Assembly: GCA_958510825.1 (NCBI GenBank) | Contig: OY294048.1 | Span: forward strand, 12,045,589 to 12,109,588 | DNA length: 64,000 nucleotides | Origin: Brachypterus glaber | Taxonomy: Eukaryota; Arthropoda; Insecta; Coleoptera; Kateretidae | Direction of reading: 5' to 3' | In this document: piece after piece, positions 48,301 to 58,960 of the stretch | Layout of the letters: each line of letters starts with the position of its first letter | Numbering within the stretch: position 1 is the first letter of the stretch | The notes under the pieces: model-generated | Databases searched by the model: none | Told to the model about the DNA's origin: nothing | Seen by the model: only the letters and a program-made list of their open reading frames with translations | Translations under genes and position numbers: made by a program

Positions 48301-51300
48301 TATTAATTAGCTAAATATTATGAATACAATAAAAAAACTAAATTTTTAAACGTCAGTTCAAAGTATTTATTTGAGCAAATGTCATTGATCAAGGCTAATT
48401 GGTTTTTATGAAAATTTCAAAAATATAATTTCTGTTCATAATTTATTTTATTATTTAAATAAAAATAGTAAAATAGTGCTAGTAGTGAAAAAACTAATAT
48501 ATAAACTACGGTAGAGAAGACTATTATACCCTCGCACTCTTAAATCCCTTGGTGCTATCCAACTCGGGGTTTAATATGCTCGGCTATAAAAAATGTCTTC
48601 TCTACCTTGGTATATAATTACTATTATTATTTATTATTTAATATTACTCTCTAATTTTTCTGCCATTTTTTTAAGTATTTCCCATCAGACATTTTAATTG
48701 TATTAAAATCTAATAAAAATGTCGATATTTAATTACACCTTTTATGTCATTAATACTTCCATTATACATTTACAAAGAAAATTCTTTAGCTTTTTAAACC
48801 GTTTTGTGACTGAATAAAAATAAAAAATACTTTGGTTCTTGTTCTCGATATAGGCCTTTGTCTTCTGGGTTTAAAAGGAAATGAATGCAAACCTTAATTC
48901 TATCAAAGAATATTCTTGTTAAAAAACACTTTTTTTAATCTTAAAACTTTGTTAAGAATAGGTAGGCAACGAGCCGCGAAGAAAGAGAAATTTTAGTAGG
49001 ATTGATATGGACGTTTTAATAAATGTTGCTTTTATAAAAGTACGTTTTTGTAGGTTTGGTTTGCGTGTTACAATAAGCTTATTGTAAAACAGTTTTAGTA
49101 TCTTTTTTATTAAAAAGCAGTTTTGGAAATTTTTATTTGTTTATAAACTGGCAACAAAAACAAATGAAAATTATTGGACATTTCTAAAAATACTAGTTTC
49201 TGTATTCAATATTATATAACGAGTTAAAAAAACAGCTAATATTCAAATTCGTCGACCCTAAGAACCAATTTTGAAGAAAATATTGAAAATATTTAAAAAT
49301 ATATAACCCCTCACCCCCTCAGATGTGGAGTGAGAAAAATTGTGATTCAATTTCAGCAACCTCAGAAACCCCATATAGCAATTTTCAAATTTTTCTAAAA
49401 AAAATGTATTTTTCCCTTGTCGCACCCCAATGTTCACCAAAAACAATTGCGAGAGATAACTTCTGGTACCATACCTGTATGCCAAATTTCAAATCTCTAG
49501 CTTAAAGCATTCTTAAGTTATCGTGCCCACCAGATTTCCCGGAAAGATCGATCGACTGACCGACCGTCCGACCGACAATTTTTTTTTGCTTTATATAAAT
49601 GACATTAAATATGACATAAAACGTCATAAAAATAAAAAATAGGCAAAAAAATTAGAAATTTTTGCACGAACACAAGGCATGTACACCAAAATAGTGTTTT
49701 ATGTAACTTGTCCTTTAATAAACTATTTTAAAAGCAAAAACTTGGGGTATTAAAAAAAATCTATATTTTAAAAGCATTATATCTTGCAAAATACAAATAT
49801 AAGGGTATGTGCCAAACATTAGCTCGAAAACAAAAAAAAATAAAATTAGGGTCCTCCACACTTCATTTAAAATTAAAAAATAAATAAATAAATATATATT
49901 TTTTATAACTTATAATATAAGGCTTTTTTCAGCACAGATTTTTTTTTGTATATATCATGACAAGAGGTCCCTCGAGACGGTAATTTAGCAGCGTTTAAAC
50001 CTAGCTAAAATATTTTTAATAAGTTTATTTATATAATTCTAATATGGGGTTTTAAAATGGTTTAAAAACTACACTGATGAAAGAGTTTATTTGCGTCAAC
50101 TAAATATTTGGTTGGATATGGTCAATTAAATTATTTGGTTGGGACAAATAAATTTTATTTGAGTCAAATAAATATTCAGTTCATGTAAACAAATATTTTA
50201 ATTGCAAAATGATTTATTAATGGGAACAAAATAATTTATTTGGCAGAAATAAAATTTATTTGACTCACATAAAGTTTATTTGTCCCAACCAAATATTTAA
50301 TTGGCCATATCCAACCAAATATTTAGTTGACGCAAATAAACAGTTTTATCAGTGTATGATCACACTACAAAGTTACGGTATTGTATGACTTATTCACGTA
50401 TATTACGATCTATGTGTAATATTATATTTTGCAATATGTATTATGAATTTTTTATATATTGGTGCTTGCATATCTATACTTTTTAGGCACGTAGCCTTAA
50501 GCTTGGCATCCATAAGAGATGTATATTTTATCATAAAGCTCGCTTACCTGCAGTTGAAAATATATAGTTTATAGATATAGTAGATTATAGAAGTCTTTTT
50601 ATTCTATGCACTATAAAATATGTAGACTCACGCCAGAAACGGGCCCGTATTGTCGGTATGAAGTTATACCGGGTAAGTTTCAATCCATGTACATCCCCTA
50701 AAATGGGATTGTTTTCGGCCCGCTCAAAGATAATTTTTTGTAGGTTATATTTCTTAACAAGGGCTACAAAATAGCGTACAAAATTATTTTTTTGCACTTC
50801 CGGTTTTGTCGGAAACTAAGCCTTTTTTTTAAATGACAACCCCTGTATATTTTTGCATTTTTGAATTCAGAAAACAATTTTACATCTAAAAAAAAAATCA
50901 TTTAATTAATTTTTTATTTATTAAAAAATGCCTAATCCTGCAAAAGTGGAAGTGAAAGAAAAAAAAATACTCCATTTTTTTAGTTTATATTTTTGATACT
51001 CAAAATGTGAAAGAGAAAGATATTTAAATTGCAATTTTCTTAAAAACCCTTGACCCTACGGTGTTACATAAATGGTACCTTTCCTATGTATTTTTAAGTA
51101 AGGAAACATATTTTATTAAAATGTAAAAAAGCTAAAATTAATTTTAATTTTAATTTAATTAATTTTAATATTTTTTTTGATAATATTGTTAGTATTATTG
51201 AATGGGATAATTTGCATATTTCATTCCTATTCATCTCTTTTAAAAAAGAAATGACTTTAAAAGGGTAGAAAGTGTCTACCCATACAACAATTTGAAACAA

Positions 51301-54300
51301 ACTAATATTTGATTTGAAAAAAAAAAAACATGGCCAAATTAATTAAAGTAAATTCTATGTAAAAAAAAAAATTTAACACTTATTTTTTTGTTATGAAATG
51401 ACATAATAGGTTTATTGTTATTAGTTATAGTGCTAATAATAGTTATTTTTATGATTTAATAGCAATTTTGTATTTGTGTCCCAATCAACAATACCTTCTT
51501 TATGAATGGGACAAGTTATAGTTTTTTTTTTTGAAATGATTGTTTTTTATTTCTTGATATGATAACTAAAAAAAATACATACATTTGAAATAGCGTAGGA
51601 AATTTTAACAGGTGATTCCACATCATAAAATATGACAAAAAGTTCGTATAAACATATGTCTAAAAATGCGTCATAAGGGAGCTACGCCCCTTTGAAATTG
51701 TTTAAAAAAATCGGTTTTTCTTTAATAACTCAGGAACCCTTTGAGATAAATCAACGAGGTTTTGCACGTCAACTAATCCTACCAAGGCCCGATTTTATGT
51801 GTTATTTTCATGTACTTATTTCAACTAGGGGTGTGCGAAACGGGGGGGGGGGCTTATCAGTTTTTTGTCCAAAACTTTTTTCTGTGTAACTTTTTTGCAA
51901 TTTTATTTTTGAAATATGATTCTTCGGGTCAAAATACATAAAAAAAAGTACTCTTGTTGTAATACTGTAGGATTAACCGTTTTCGAGAAAATTTCATTTG
52001 AATGTGAAATTTCACGGTTCGAGGACGAAAAATTAAATACTAAAATGTTGAAAACCAAAATTTTAATGATGCAGGGCGAATGTACATTAAAAACTAAGAA
52101 AAAAACCTCATATACAGGAACTTCCAAAAATCAATCCTAATGTAGCTATGGTCTCCTAAGCATGCACCATTTTTAAAGGGCTATGGTAGCTTTAAAAGCG
52201 TTTTTTCGACCTACATGTATGGAAACTTTTTTTCTTAGTTTTTGATGTAGAAAACCATTGCATCATTAAAATTTTGGTTTTAGACATTTTAGTATTTAAT
52301 TTTTCGTCCTCGAACCGTGAAATTTCACCTTCAAATGAACTTTTCTCGAAAACGGTTAATCCTACAGTATTACAACAAGAGTACTTTTTTATGTATTTTG
52401 ACCTGAGGAATCATATTTCAAAAATAAAATTGCAAAAAAGTTACACAGAAAAAAGTTTTGGACAAAAAACTGATAAGGCCCCCCCGTTTCGCACACCTCT
52501 GGTTTAAATAAGTACGTGAAAATTACATACAAAGATGAGCCTTATTAGGATTAATTCACGTGCAAAACCTCGTTAATATATCTCAAAGGGTTCTTGAGTT
52601 ATTCAATAAAAACCGATTTTTTTTAGCCAATTTCAAAGGGGCGTAGCTCCCTTATGACGCATTTTTAGACATATGTTGATAGGAACTTTTTGTCGTATTT
52701 TATCATGTAGAATCACCTGTTAAAATTTCCTACTCTATTTCAAATACAACCTGTATAAAAGATTAAAAATAAAATTTCGGCGGCCGTTTAAAAAAAAGTC
52801 CCATTCATGGGTATTTCCCCCTACTTGCTTGACGCCATGACGTCGTTTAAAAAAGTCCCTTTAAAAAATATTGATCTTTTTTAAATCGGAAACTGAATTT
52901 TTCATAGCTTGTAAATATTTGATCATGTAGATACCACCCTTGAAAGTTTCAATAACGTGAAAAAACATTCTAGTGTATTTTAAATATCAAATATTGACTT
53001 CCGAAACTCCTATTTAAAGTTGTAAAGGTTTTTAAGCTACTAATATGTGCTTCTAAAGATAAATAGTAAATAAATCTGAACTGTTAAGCTATTTGAAAAT
53101 ACCAAAAATACTTATCTCAGCTTTTTAATATACCTTTTGTTGATGTACTTTTAATTTATTATTTTCCTAGTACCAAGTTTCAAGAAAATACGAGCACCTT
53201 TAAAAAATCTAATCCGCCATATTGGAAGCATTGCATTTTGAACAATTGGCACCAGATTCGTAATCAGCGACCCCGAAAACGACCGATTACCAAGTTTCAA
53301 GCAAATCCGAGCAACTGTAAAAAATCTAATCCGCCATATTGGATCCTCCATTTTAAAGGCTAACTTTTAAATTCTGACCTCGGATTCAGATTCATCGACC
53401 CAAAATACGTAAGAATTCACTAGTCTGGTCTGCCGCACTCGAGATAATTACAAGCCATTTCTAAGTAGAAATGTATGTATTTTTTATAAAAGAAATTTAC
53501 ACAAAAAAATCTGGCGACAAGCTTTTATATTATATATAATTATATAATGTAACAAAATGATGGGTTTGATTAACTTGAAAATTTTCTTTTCTTTTTTTTT
53601 ATATATATATATATATATATAAAAGCTTGTTCTTAAAAATGTTCTTTTTAGCAGAGAGACCGTAAATTGTATTTGTACCGTATCCCGGCCTGCCTAATGT
53701 AACACGGTTTGCCTTCATTCACTTTTAGTTCGTCTTTTGAAAACACTCATTTTTTTTGTATAATTTGTTTACTTATGATATACATATCACTTTTCTATAT
53801 TGATAAGAGAATTGAAAGCGAAAAAGTCAAAAATGCTAGGTGGTCGGTTACTAGGTGGTTGCTAGCTATAAAACGCTCTCGTGCCCTGGATAAAAAAAGT
53901 AAAAGAAATGCCAATAACACATTATCAGTTATTATAGAAATGAATTTCTTTAATAATTTTTTATTGTTCTTTGTAAATTGTGCCTTATTCAAATAAATAA
54001 AACAAACTTCTGCAGGCAATATTTGAGATTTCTTCAACTGAAATCGCTTTGATCTCAAAAGTCCAAACCAAATATTTGAAAATTATACTCCGCGCATTAT
54101 CTATCTGAGTTGATGATCATTTGTTTCTTGTTGCATGGTTGGCAGAATAAATTTAGTTCCCTATGTAAGGTTGCTAACTTGTTTCAAATTCATTGTCAAT
54201 CAAAACATTATTTTGACGTTTATAAAAAAAATCCAAATAAGTTGCTTTAGCAAGAAGAAATTACAAGAAAAGCCTTTAAAAAGGAAACTAAAGCATCAAT

Positions 54301-57300
54301 CTATAAATATTTTGTTTAAATGAAGCAATATAATGCAGTGCTAAATAAAATTTTAATGTAAACGGTGTAACAGAAAATTTTTAAGTTAAAATAATACTGG
54401 TCAATAATTTTATTCAAAAAATATAATTTAAAGTTTCGATCACCAGCTTAGGTAACGTAAAATTTTATTTTAATCACATTGTGAATAAAAATTTACTTTT
54501 ATTATAATTTTAAACAAGCTTTTACTTTTTGAAAAGATTTTTTTATTATTTTTGAGACGTAAAATGTCAGTAAATTTAACCCAAATGTTAAAAATTGTCA
54601 AAAGCACAATGGACAACAAAAATATCACTAAAAGTCATTTTTAAACCACTAATCATAGCTTCCTTGATCCAATTTGTTACTCAAATAAATAATGCGCCGA
54701 GTTTATCATGGTGTTTGAAAAATGTCATAAAATGTGGTTAATCCTAGAGTCATTCTATCTAGCGGCGGCTTTAGCTTTATCGTTTATCGTTTTTTACAAA
54801 TGTCTTCTTATAAGCTTAGGGTTATTAAATGTCGAAGGGAAAATGACTAAGTTTAATACATTACACGCTACGAAAGCCCTTTCAGGTGCTCGCAATTTTC
54901 GAATAGCCTCGGCTACGCCTCGGCCATTCAAAAACACCTGGCACCTAAAAGTAAACTTTCGCATCTGGTAACTATTTAATTATACTCGATATAAAACCAA
55001 AAATAAAATAACCTCAGCCGAAACGTTTTTTATCACAAAAGAGGGTCAGGGGACCTCCATAACTTTTGAATAAATATGTTCATTTGAATTTGAAAAGTTA
55101 CGTTCTCTTTCTTATTAATTAAATTACAGGAAGCAGTTTCATAAAAAAATGTAACAAAAATAAAAATTAAAAAACAAAAATAAAAAAATTTCAAAAAAAT
55201 TAAAAATGTAAAAAAATATTTTTAATTTTTTTTTCATTGTTTTTATTTTTAGATTAAGCTGTCTTTTATTTTTATTTAATGAACAAGAAAATGTAATGTT
55301 TGTTCAAATTAATTTATTAAAAATTTACGGAGGTCGCGTTGCGATGAATAAACTTTGCCCGAAAGATTATTTGATTTTTGGTTTTAAATTAATATTTAAT
55401 TAAGTATAAATAAATAAATTGCACAAGAAAACTGAGTGTTGTACGAAGTCGAACTAAAAATGAATAACGGAGAACCGTGGTAACGACTTATATTAAGTCA
55501 TCTTATGAAGAAGAAGAATTACAAGAATTTGCTCACGTTCCTGTAAATGTAAAACATGACATTAAAGATGCGTTTTATAGATGATAGAATGGCCATGACT
55601 TAATACCTGCTTTATAAAACCGACACACCTGCAATAATGTTAATTTATTGTTTATTTTAATTGACGTTAATTTTAAATGTCTTGTGTTAAGACAATATAC
55701 TCTTGATTTTACATTCTAGGTGGGACAAATACTATATTATAATATTATATATTATCTTATCTTTAGTTATGTTACATGTTACATTACATGTTTGTTTATC
55801 CTCGTACTATTCTACTTAATTAAGCATCCCCTAAGTCCAGACTTGTGTGGGCGAGTAGTTGAGGGAACCACCGGCTAATATTGACTTTCGAACCAGTTTA
55901 TAGGGAGTGTCCGTTTCACTTATCGCCTTCGCCAAATTTCAATTTTTAATTAACTGAAAAAGGCAAATCGGCGCCAGTGAGAATCGAACTCATGCTAGTC
56001 GGCTTGCCATTTACACGCGCTAGCCCACTACGATGTGCCTCCCGTCTATATTACACATAATACTGCTGCCAACAAAATAATACTTTTTCCTATTGTTCAT
56101 AAAATATACATAAATTTCAAAACATCTTCAAAAAAATATAGCATAAAAAATAGTTTTTTTTCTTAATTTTTTGTTGTTTCAAAACAAGATTTTTTTTTTT
56201 TGAAAAAATAATTATTGTTGAAAAAAAAGTTTTTATTCACAATCATTTAGAAATAAGCTAATTATATACATACGTAAAAGTTGGAAAATCAATTATTGTT
56301 AACTTCTACTACCTAAAAGGTTTGAAACACCACATTTCCATCCCTTGGTCAGGAACTGTTTTGTGACTAACTTTACTTCAGTTCAGATATGTCAAAAACT
56401 AATAGTATATTAAAGTACTAGTTTCATAACATACGTTTTTAGCGCACGAGTACAAGTTTAGAAACGAGCCGCTTGCGGCGAGTTTTCTAAAGTACTAGTG
56501 CTCTAAAAACGTGTTATGAAACGAGTGCTTTATACATTTTTTTCTATTTTGCTCTATAGTTTTAAAAACTTACATTTAAATTGATGACTGATATAGGGAT
56601 TTTTGTTTTGGGTTGGCATTACAGTTTACACTATGTTTAAAATTCTAAGAACAAATGATATTTTGAAAATAAAAAATAACCCAAACACAAAATTTTGTAA
56701 AAAATCTTAAATCGACATTGACATTTGCACGCAAAACGTCAAGAGATATGCTTTGTATGTTGCCAACCCAACTGAAAAAAAAAGTAGAGACCTCTTATGG
56801 GCCTATAAGAACAAGCAAAATGCGTATGATTATGAGCTTATAAGAGTCTCAAAATAGAAAAAATGTTTTAAAATGTTAACATTTTAATACAATTAAGTTA
56901 TGGAAAAAATATATTAGTGTTATTTTTTTAAAAATATTTTCGTATTTCTAAAATATAATAAATGTAACACCAACTTAACTGTCATTTCTGAAACAGCTAA
57001 CTATCTCTCAGGAAATGAAACATTTTCCACCTCAGTATGTATATACTATTACCCCCATAGATTACATAGATTTTTATCAAAAAAATAATCTTATCCGAGA
57101 CCTTTGTGTAAGAAAACTATGGTCCTTAGCTTTGAACGTTCTTAAGTTATCGTAATCACAATTTTTTTAACTATAATTCTGTTTGTTTAGAGTTTCCAAA
57201 AACTTAACAGTCTACCGGCTGTTACAGGGTGTTATTTTCCAATTTTAATCCTATCCTGCATATGTATTTTCGACAAGGCGTTGCAACGCAGCCAACACGT

Positions 57301-58398
57301 TGGCTGGGCTTACGTCTCTGTAAAACTTCTTTTCAATATTTCAATTTTAAAGTTGATAAATTTTGTAACATAAAGATGCAAATTTTTACATACTTACATT
57401 TGTGAATCTTGTGATAACATTTTATAAATATCCCATCTCGATAACGACCTACGTTTTCTTTCAAAAGTAACATATTCCTCCTTTACTTGTGAAATATTTT
57501 TTGGGAGTTTATAATTTGCTTTTATAACCAACCCAATTATAAGGGTTTCTCTTTTTAGATCCACTGGAATACCAACACCCATGATGGCCTAAAACACATT
57601 TTAAACAAACTGAAATAGACAGATACCCTTTTAGCAGATCCGGATTTACCCTTTTTGCGCCTTAGGTACGCCAAAAATTATTACTCCAAAAATTATACTA
57701 ATTATACTATTCACAGCACTATTTTGCCCTACTACGCTAGAAAGCAGTAACTCCATTTGTCGCCTAGCTACGTTTTGACATCAACTCAGATGTAATATTT
57801 TGAAAACTCTGCTATGCGACAAATGGAGTTACTTTTTTCTAGCGTAGTAGGGCAGTATTGGTATTACATCAGTAATTTTCAAAAATCGCCAAAAAACTAC
57901 TTAGACAAAAATTCTTGGATAGAAATGTGTTTCATGAAAAAAATAATAAATTCTGAAATTGTTCGTCTGTTGTAATTAAACAGTCTTTGACTATGTGTAT
58001 TCTTGCACCATAAGTATTCAAGTGCAATATTTAAAAAATAATAACAACCCTACAAAACTAAATATAAGTGATTATACATATGTAGATAAATAATATAGAT
58101 AACTATAAAAAGAATTAATTTTAAGTACAATAATATGCTTAATAATTATGTTGAATAGCATATGGCCAATAACTAGACGGTGGCCAAGAACTCCCCCTTT
58201 TACCCTAAAAATTTCATTTTTCTCGTGGTCCACACTTTCTCCTAATGCTTAAAAAATATGACTTACTTGAACTTTAGCGCCATCTCCATAAAATACTAAG
58301 CTTCTTTTATCTCTGTTTAAAAAAATTGTATTTGTGGGTTCTAAACTTAGCAAGCATATCAAAATTACAAATTTTAACCTTTTATCAACGTTCTTCAT
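39313..58398 (-). CDS. DM4/12-family secreted protein, 4 coding exons, complete
   Basis: Insect-specific family (DM4_12 domain) of unknown function. Coding exons on the minus strand: 58267-58398, 57398-57588, 45585-45695 and 39313-39475, with phases 0, 2 and 2 at the junctions and GT/AG borders throughout; total 198 residues and no stop. Residues 1-24 contain a signal peptide (RLKFVILICLLSLEPTNT). KRSLVFYGDGAKVQ then MGVGIPVDLKRE and ANYKLPKNIS match the family's N-terminal part. A basic stretch, ERKRRSLSRW, may be a cleavage site. The domain's four cysteines are present in GRSCVLRAICEAA and GNCKNFFPDC, with the family's EYYAAQKLGR before the second pair. The tail MFTDYYDVDY is acidic. AATAAA overlaps the region just after the stop (about 39308-39313). 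Introns are 0.7, 11.7 and 6.1 kb, the last two filled with transposons. The clean phase agreement across all joins supports one gene. Confidence 0.92.
39655..39850 (+). repeat. copy of the 13985-14235 / 49320-49580 repeat, DM4/12 intron 3
   Basis: 'aacccccatataccaattct', 'aaaaacaatcccgaatgaga', 'acttttggtaacatacctgt', 'atgcgaaatttcaagtctct' match the other copies. The GACC-type tail is missing here. Confidence 0.7.
39851..40847. other. DM4/12 intron 3, no element identified
   Basis: AT-rich, without recognisable exon or inverted ends. Confidence 0.4.
40848..41203. mobile_element. TA-flanked MITE, CACTGTAAA type
   Basis: Ends CACTCTAAATTTG and, mirrored, CACTGTAAATGCAAAT, with TA at 40846-40847 and 41204-41205. 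Inside are several short words, ttacagt and actgtaa, in both orientations. The 70-codon frame is a shadow. Confidence 0.7.
41228..42211. mobile_element. foldback element with telomere-like CCCTAA-rich arms
   Basis: Outer arms of about 190 bases match inversely: 'gtcttggattccaatatgat' on the left with 'atcatattggaatccaagac' at 42161-42180, and 'cctacacgtcaggattttga' with its mirror at 42090-42109. Inside, the left half carries irregular repeats such as 'taaccccataatcccctcac' and the right half the G-rich mirror. The innermost part ('ggagaagtccggttc' .. 'aaccggacttcttc') is again a hairpin, so the whole unit folds on several levels. The 76-codon frame at 41816 is a shadow. Confidence 0.75.
42335..43029. 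mobile_element. TA-flanked MITE, CAGGGTGAT type, full length
   Basis: Ends CAGGGTGATCGGTAACTGGC and, mirrored, CAGGGTGATTAGTAACTGGC; TA at 42333-42334 and 43030-43031. Arms continue through 'gagccctaagg', 'ctacggccctt'. It is the best-preserved member of the family also at 12358-13008 and 26025-26308. Frames of 82 and 61 codons across it are shadows. Confidence 0.85.
43208..43632 (+). mobile_element. 425-base non-autonomous element, copy 2 (young pair)
   Basis: Inverted, nearly identical partner of 23564-23987, beginning CACGGAAAGAAATTAGTGGG and ending in TTTTCGTG. The difference count appears to be only a few bases over the whole length, pointing to recent movement. Confidence 0.8.
43633..45584. 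other. DM4/12 intron 3, remainder
   Basis: Contains an inverted repeat at 44015-44139 and a repeat shared with 14780-14880 at 44640-44765. The 129-codon minus frame at 44372-44761 runs through that repeat and has no recognised domain. C-rich run at about 44296-44308. Confidence 0.45.
44015..44139. repeat. inverted repeat
   Basis: 'acatttgatttgatttaact' followed by 'ataccgta' faces 'tacggtattgttaaatcaaa' followed by 'tcaaatgt'. Arms of about 40 bases. Confidence 0.75.
45825..45975 (-). repeat. dispersed repeat shared with 26309-26470
   Basis: See the copy in the cuticle intron; both contain 'ggttcctttgggtgct' and a 'cattacattt' block. Located just upstream, in transcript terms, of DM4/12 exon 3. 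Confidence 0.5.
46006..46520. mobile_element. piggyBac-like MITE with TTAA target
   Basis: Flanked by TTAA at 46002-46005 and 46521-46524. Ends CCTTTACCTGGCACA and TGTGCCAGGTAAAGG form perfect terminal inverted repeats of 15 bases. Subterminal 'cgtacgaaccccac' occurs near both ends. TTAA targets with CC..GG ends are the hallmark of piggyBac elements. At 515 bases without a transposase frame it is non-autonomous. Confidence 0.88.
46525..47814. other. DM4/12 intron 2; partial MITE and small inverted repeat
   Basis: A three-unit direct repeat 'tatttgacaa' lies at 46532-46562. 47045-47260 resembles an arm of the 8628 family ('aaatgatgtatcacatgacc', C-rich block, 'caccccgttcaaaag'). An inverted repeat at 47324-47420 has 'aaattcaaaaaccaaaatac' facing 'gtattttggtttttgaattt'. 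Confidence 0.5.
47815..48145 (-). repeat. dispersed repeat, copy 2 of 2
   Basis: Inverted partner of 3645-3922. It carries an additional hairpin, gaaaattaacctgcttgg and mirror, near 48070-48107. Confidence 0.7.
48146..50071. other. DM4/12 intron 2; hairpin and repeat pieces
   Basis: A small hairpin at 48511-48604 is bounded by 'ggtagagaagac' and 'gtcttctctacc'. 49320-49580 is a family repeat listed separately. No exon recognised. Confidence 0.45.
49320..49580 (+). repeat. copy of the 13985-14235 repeat with GACCGACC tail
   Basis: 'gattcaatttcagcaacctc', 'aaaaaaatgtatttttccc', 'gtaccatacctgtatgccaa', 'agcattcttaagttatcgtg' then 'gatcgatcgactgaccgacc'. Very similar in order and sequence to 13985-14235. 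The opposed 75- and 60-codon frames are shadows. Confidence 0.75.
50072..50354. mobile_element. TA-flanked MITE, CACTGAT type
   Basis: Ends CACTGATGAAA and TTTTATCAGTG with TA at 50070-50071 and 50355-50356. Arms carry 'gcgtcaactaaatatttggt' and its mirror. The interior repeats 'aaataaa..ttatttg' words. 283 bases. Confidence 0.8.
50355..51575. other. DM4/12 intron 2, no element identified
   Basis: AT-rich. The minus frame at 50585-50797 (70 codons) has no recognised domain. Confidence 0.4.
51576..52753. mobile_element. large inverted-repeat MITE (arms about 500 bases)
   Basis: The left arm 'atttgaaatagcgtaggaaa', 'taacaggtgattccacat', 'cataagggagctacgcccct', 'cacggttcgaggacgaaaaa' is mirrored on the right, which ends 'caacctg' followed by TA (52754-52755). 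The left terminus lacks about 8 bases of the CAGGTTG end. The 65-, 74-, 74- and 77-codon frames within are shadows. Half copies lie at 17368-17864 and 37555-37842. Confidence 0.8.
53165..53403 (+). repeat. two tandem units of about 119 bases
   Basis: Both units contain 'accaagtttcaag', 'cgagca', 'taaaaaatctaatccgccat' followed by 'attgga', and end in a 'cagattc..atc(a)gcgacccc/cccaaaa' motif. The second carries extra bases before that motif. Confidence 0.75.
53600..53621. repeat. (AT)n microsatellite
   Basis: Eleven uninterrupted AT units. Confidence 0.95.
55769..56044 (-). mobile_element. tRNA-derived SINE, copy 2, DM4/12 intron 2
   Basis: Inverted match to 35504-35785, from the tail 'acattacatg' through 'ggaaccaccggc' and 'agggagtgtccg' to the tRNA-like head with 'gtgagaatcgaactc' (B box) and 'gcctcccg' at the 5' end. 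The head differs from copy 1 in the anticodon-arm region, while the body is well kept. Confidence 0.85.
56045..57397. other. DM4/12 intron 2, 5' portion
   Basis: A hairpin at about 56415-56532 pairs 'actagtttcataacatacgt' with 'acgtgttatgaaac' and holds a GC-rich centre (gccgcttgcggc). No exon recognised. Confidence 0.5.
57725..57854. repeat. inverted repeat in DM4/12 intron 1
   Basis: 'tgccctactacgctagaaag' then 'cagtaactccatttgtcgc' faces 'gcgacaaatggagttac' then 'ctagcgtagtagggca'. Arms of about 40 bases, nearly exact. Confidence 0.85.
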
Positions 58399-58960
58399 AT
58401 TTGCCAAGTAAGAATATATGTTTTTCTAAATAAAAATTTCCCTAAAAATTACCACAAATATGATAATGAGTAACAGTTATGTTAATATTTACCTTTGCAT
58501 ATTTAGAATCAGGGTCGGATACATTAACCAACATTTTTTTTATTGGGTGGGAAATTATTTTTAAATATGTACAATATTTAGGTGAAATTTGGTATAAAAG
58601 ACTTTTGGGGTTGAAATTTATACTGATAATAAAATTTTCTCCACTTCACCCTCGGAGAACAGGGGCCAAATTTTTAAATGTTTACAATATTTTGAAAATT
58701 CGTATATCTGGGTTGTGTAGGTCGCTGAAACTGATTCTGATGATGATAAAGCCACTTTGTTCCCGAGGGACAAGGGAATTGTGGAAAAATGGGAAAGCTG
58801 TTTAATCTGTGCAGTGTATTTTTTTCAATATTGAATAATGCTAAATCAAAACACAAATCGAATGAATATAATGTTAGACCCAACACCTATACGTATCTAA
58901 AGGTATTATATATTTTTTGTTTTACTCAATTTCTGTATACAAAAAATAGCTAATAAGTAG
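58399..58960. other. upstream of the DM4/12 gene
   Basis: No clear TATA box was identified in front of the ATG at 58398, so the promoter or a non-coding first exon is not placed. The 108-codon plus frame at 58479-58805 has no domain and includes the common 'gtcgctgaaactgattctga' repeat motif. Confidence 0.45.

Larger units (their letters stand above)
52754..55768. other. DM4/12 intron 2; tandem repeat, microsatellite, small hairpin
   Basis: Contains the two-unit tandem at 53165-53403, an (AT)n tract at 53600-53621, and a GC-richer palindromic spot at 54899-54932 (gaatagcctcggctacgcct then cggccattc). The plus frame at 53709-53996 and the frame at 54708-54971 are not supported as genes. Confidence 0.45.

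Noticed and set aside
53709..53996. Frame with NARWSVTRWLLAIKRSR, loosely like the N-terminus of Harbinger nucleases
   Set aside because: The resemblance is limited to a few residues, no catalytic domain follows, and no inverted ends were found.
54708..54971. 87-codon frame with a hydrophobic N-terminal half (AAALALSFIVF)
   Set aside because: No splice or promoter context. The second half runs through a GC-rich palindrome, and AT-rich frames are often hydrophobic by chance.
58479..58805. 108-codon plus-strand frame upstream of the DM4/12 gene
   Set aside because: No recognisable motif. It includes the common 'gtcgctgaaactgattctga' repeat phrase and overlaps an opposing frame of similar quality.
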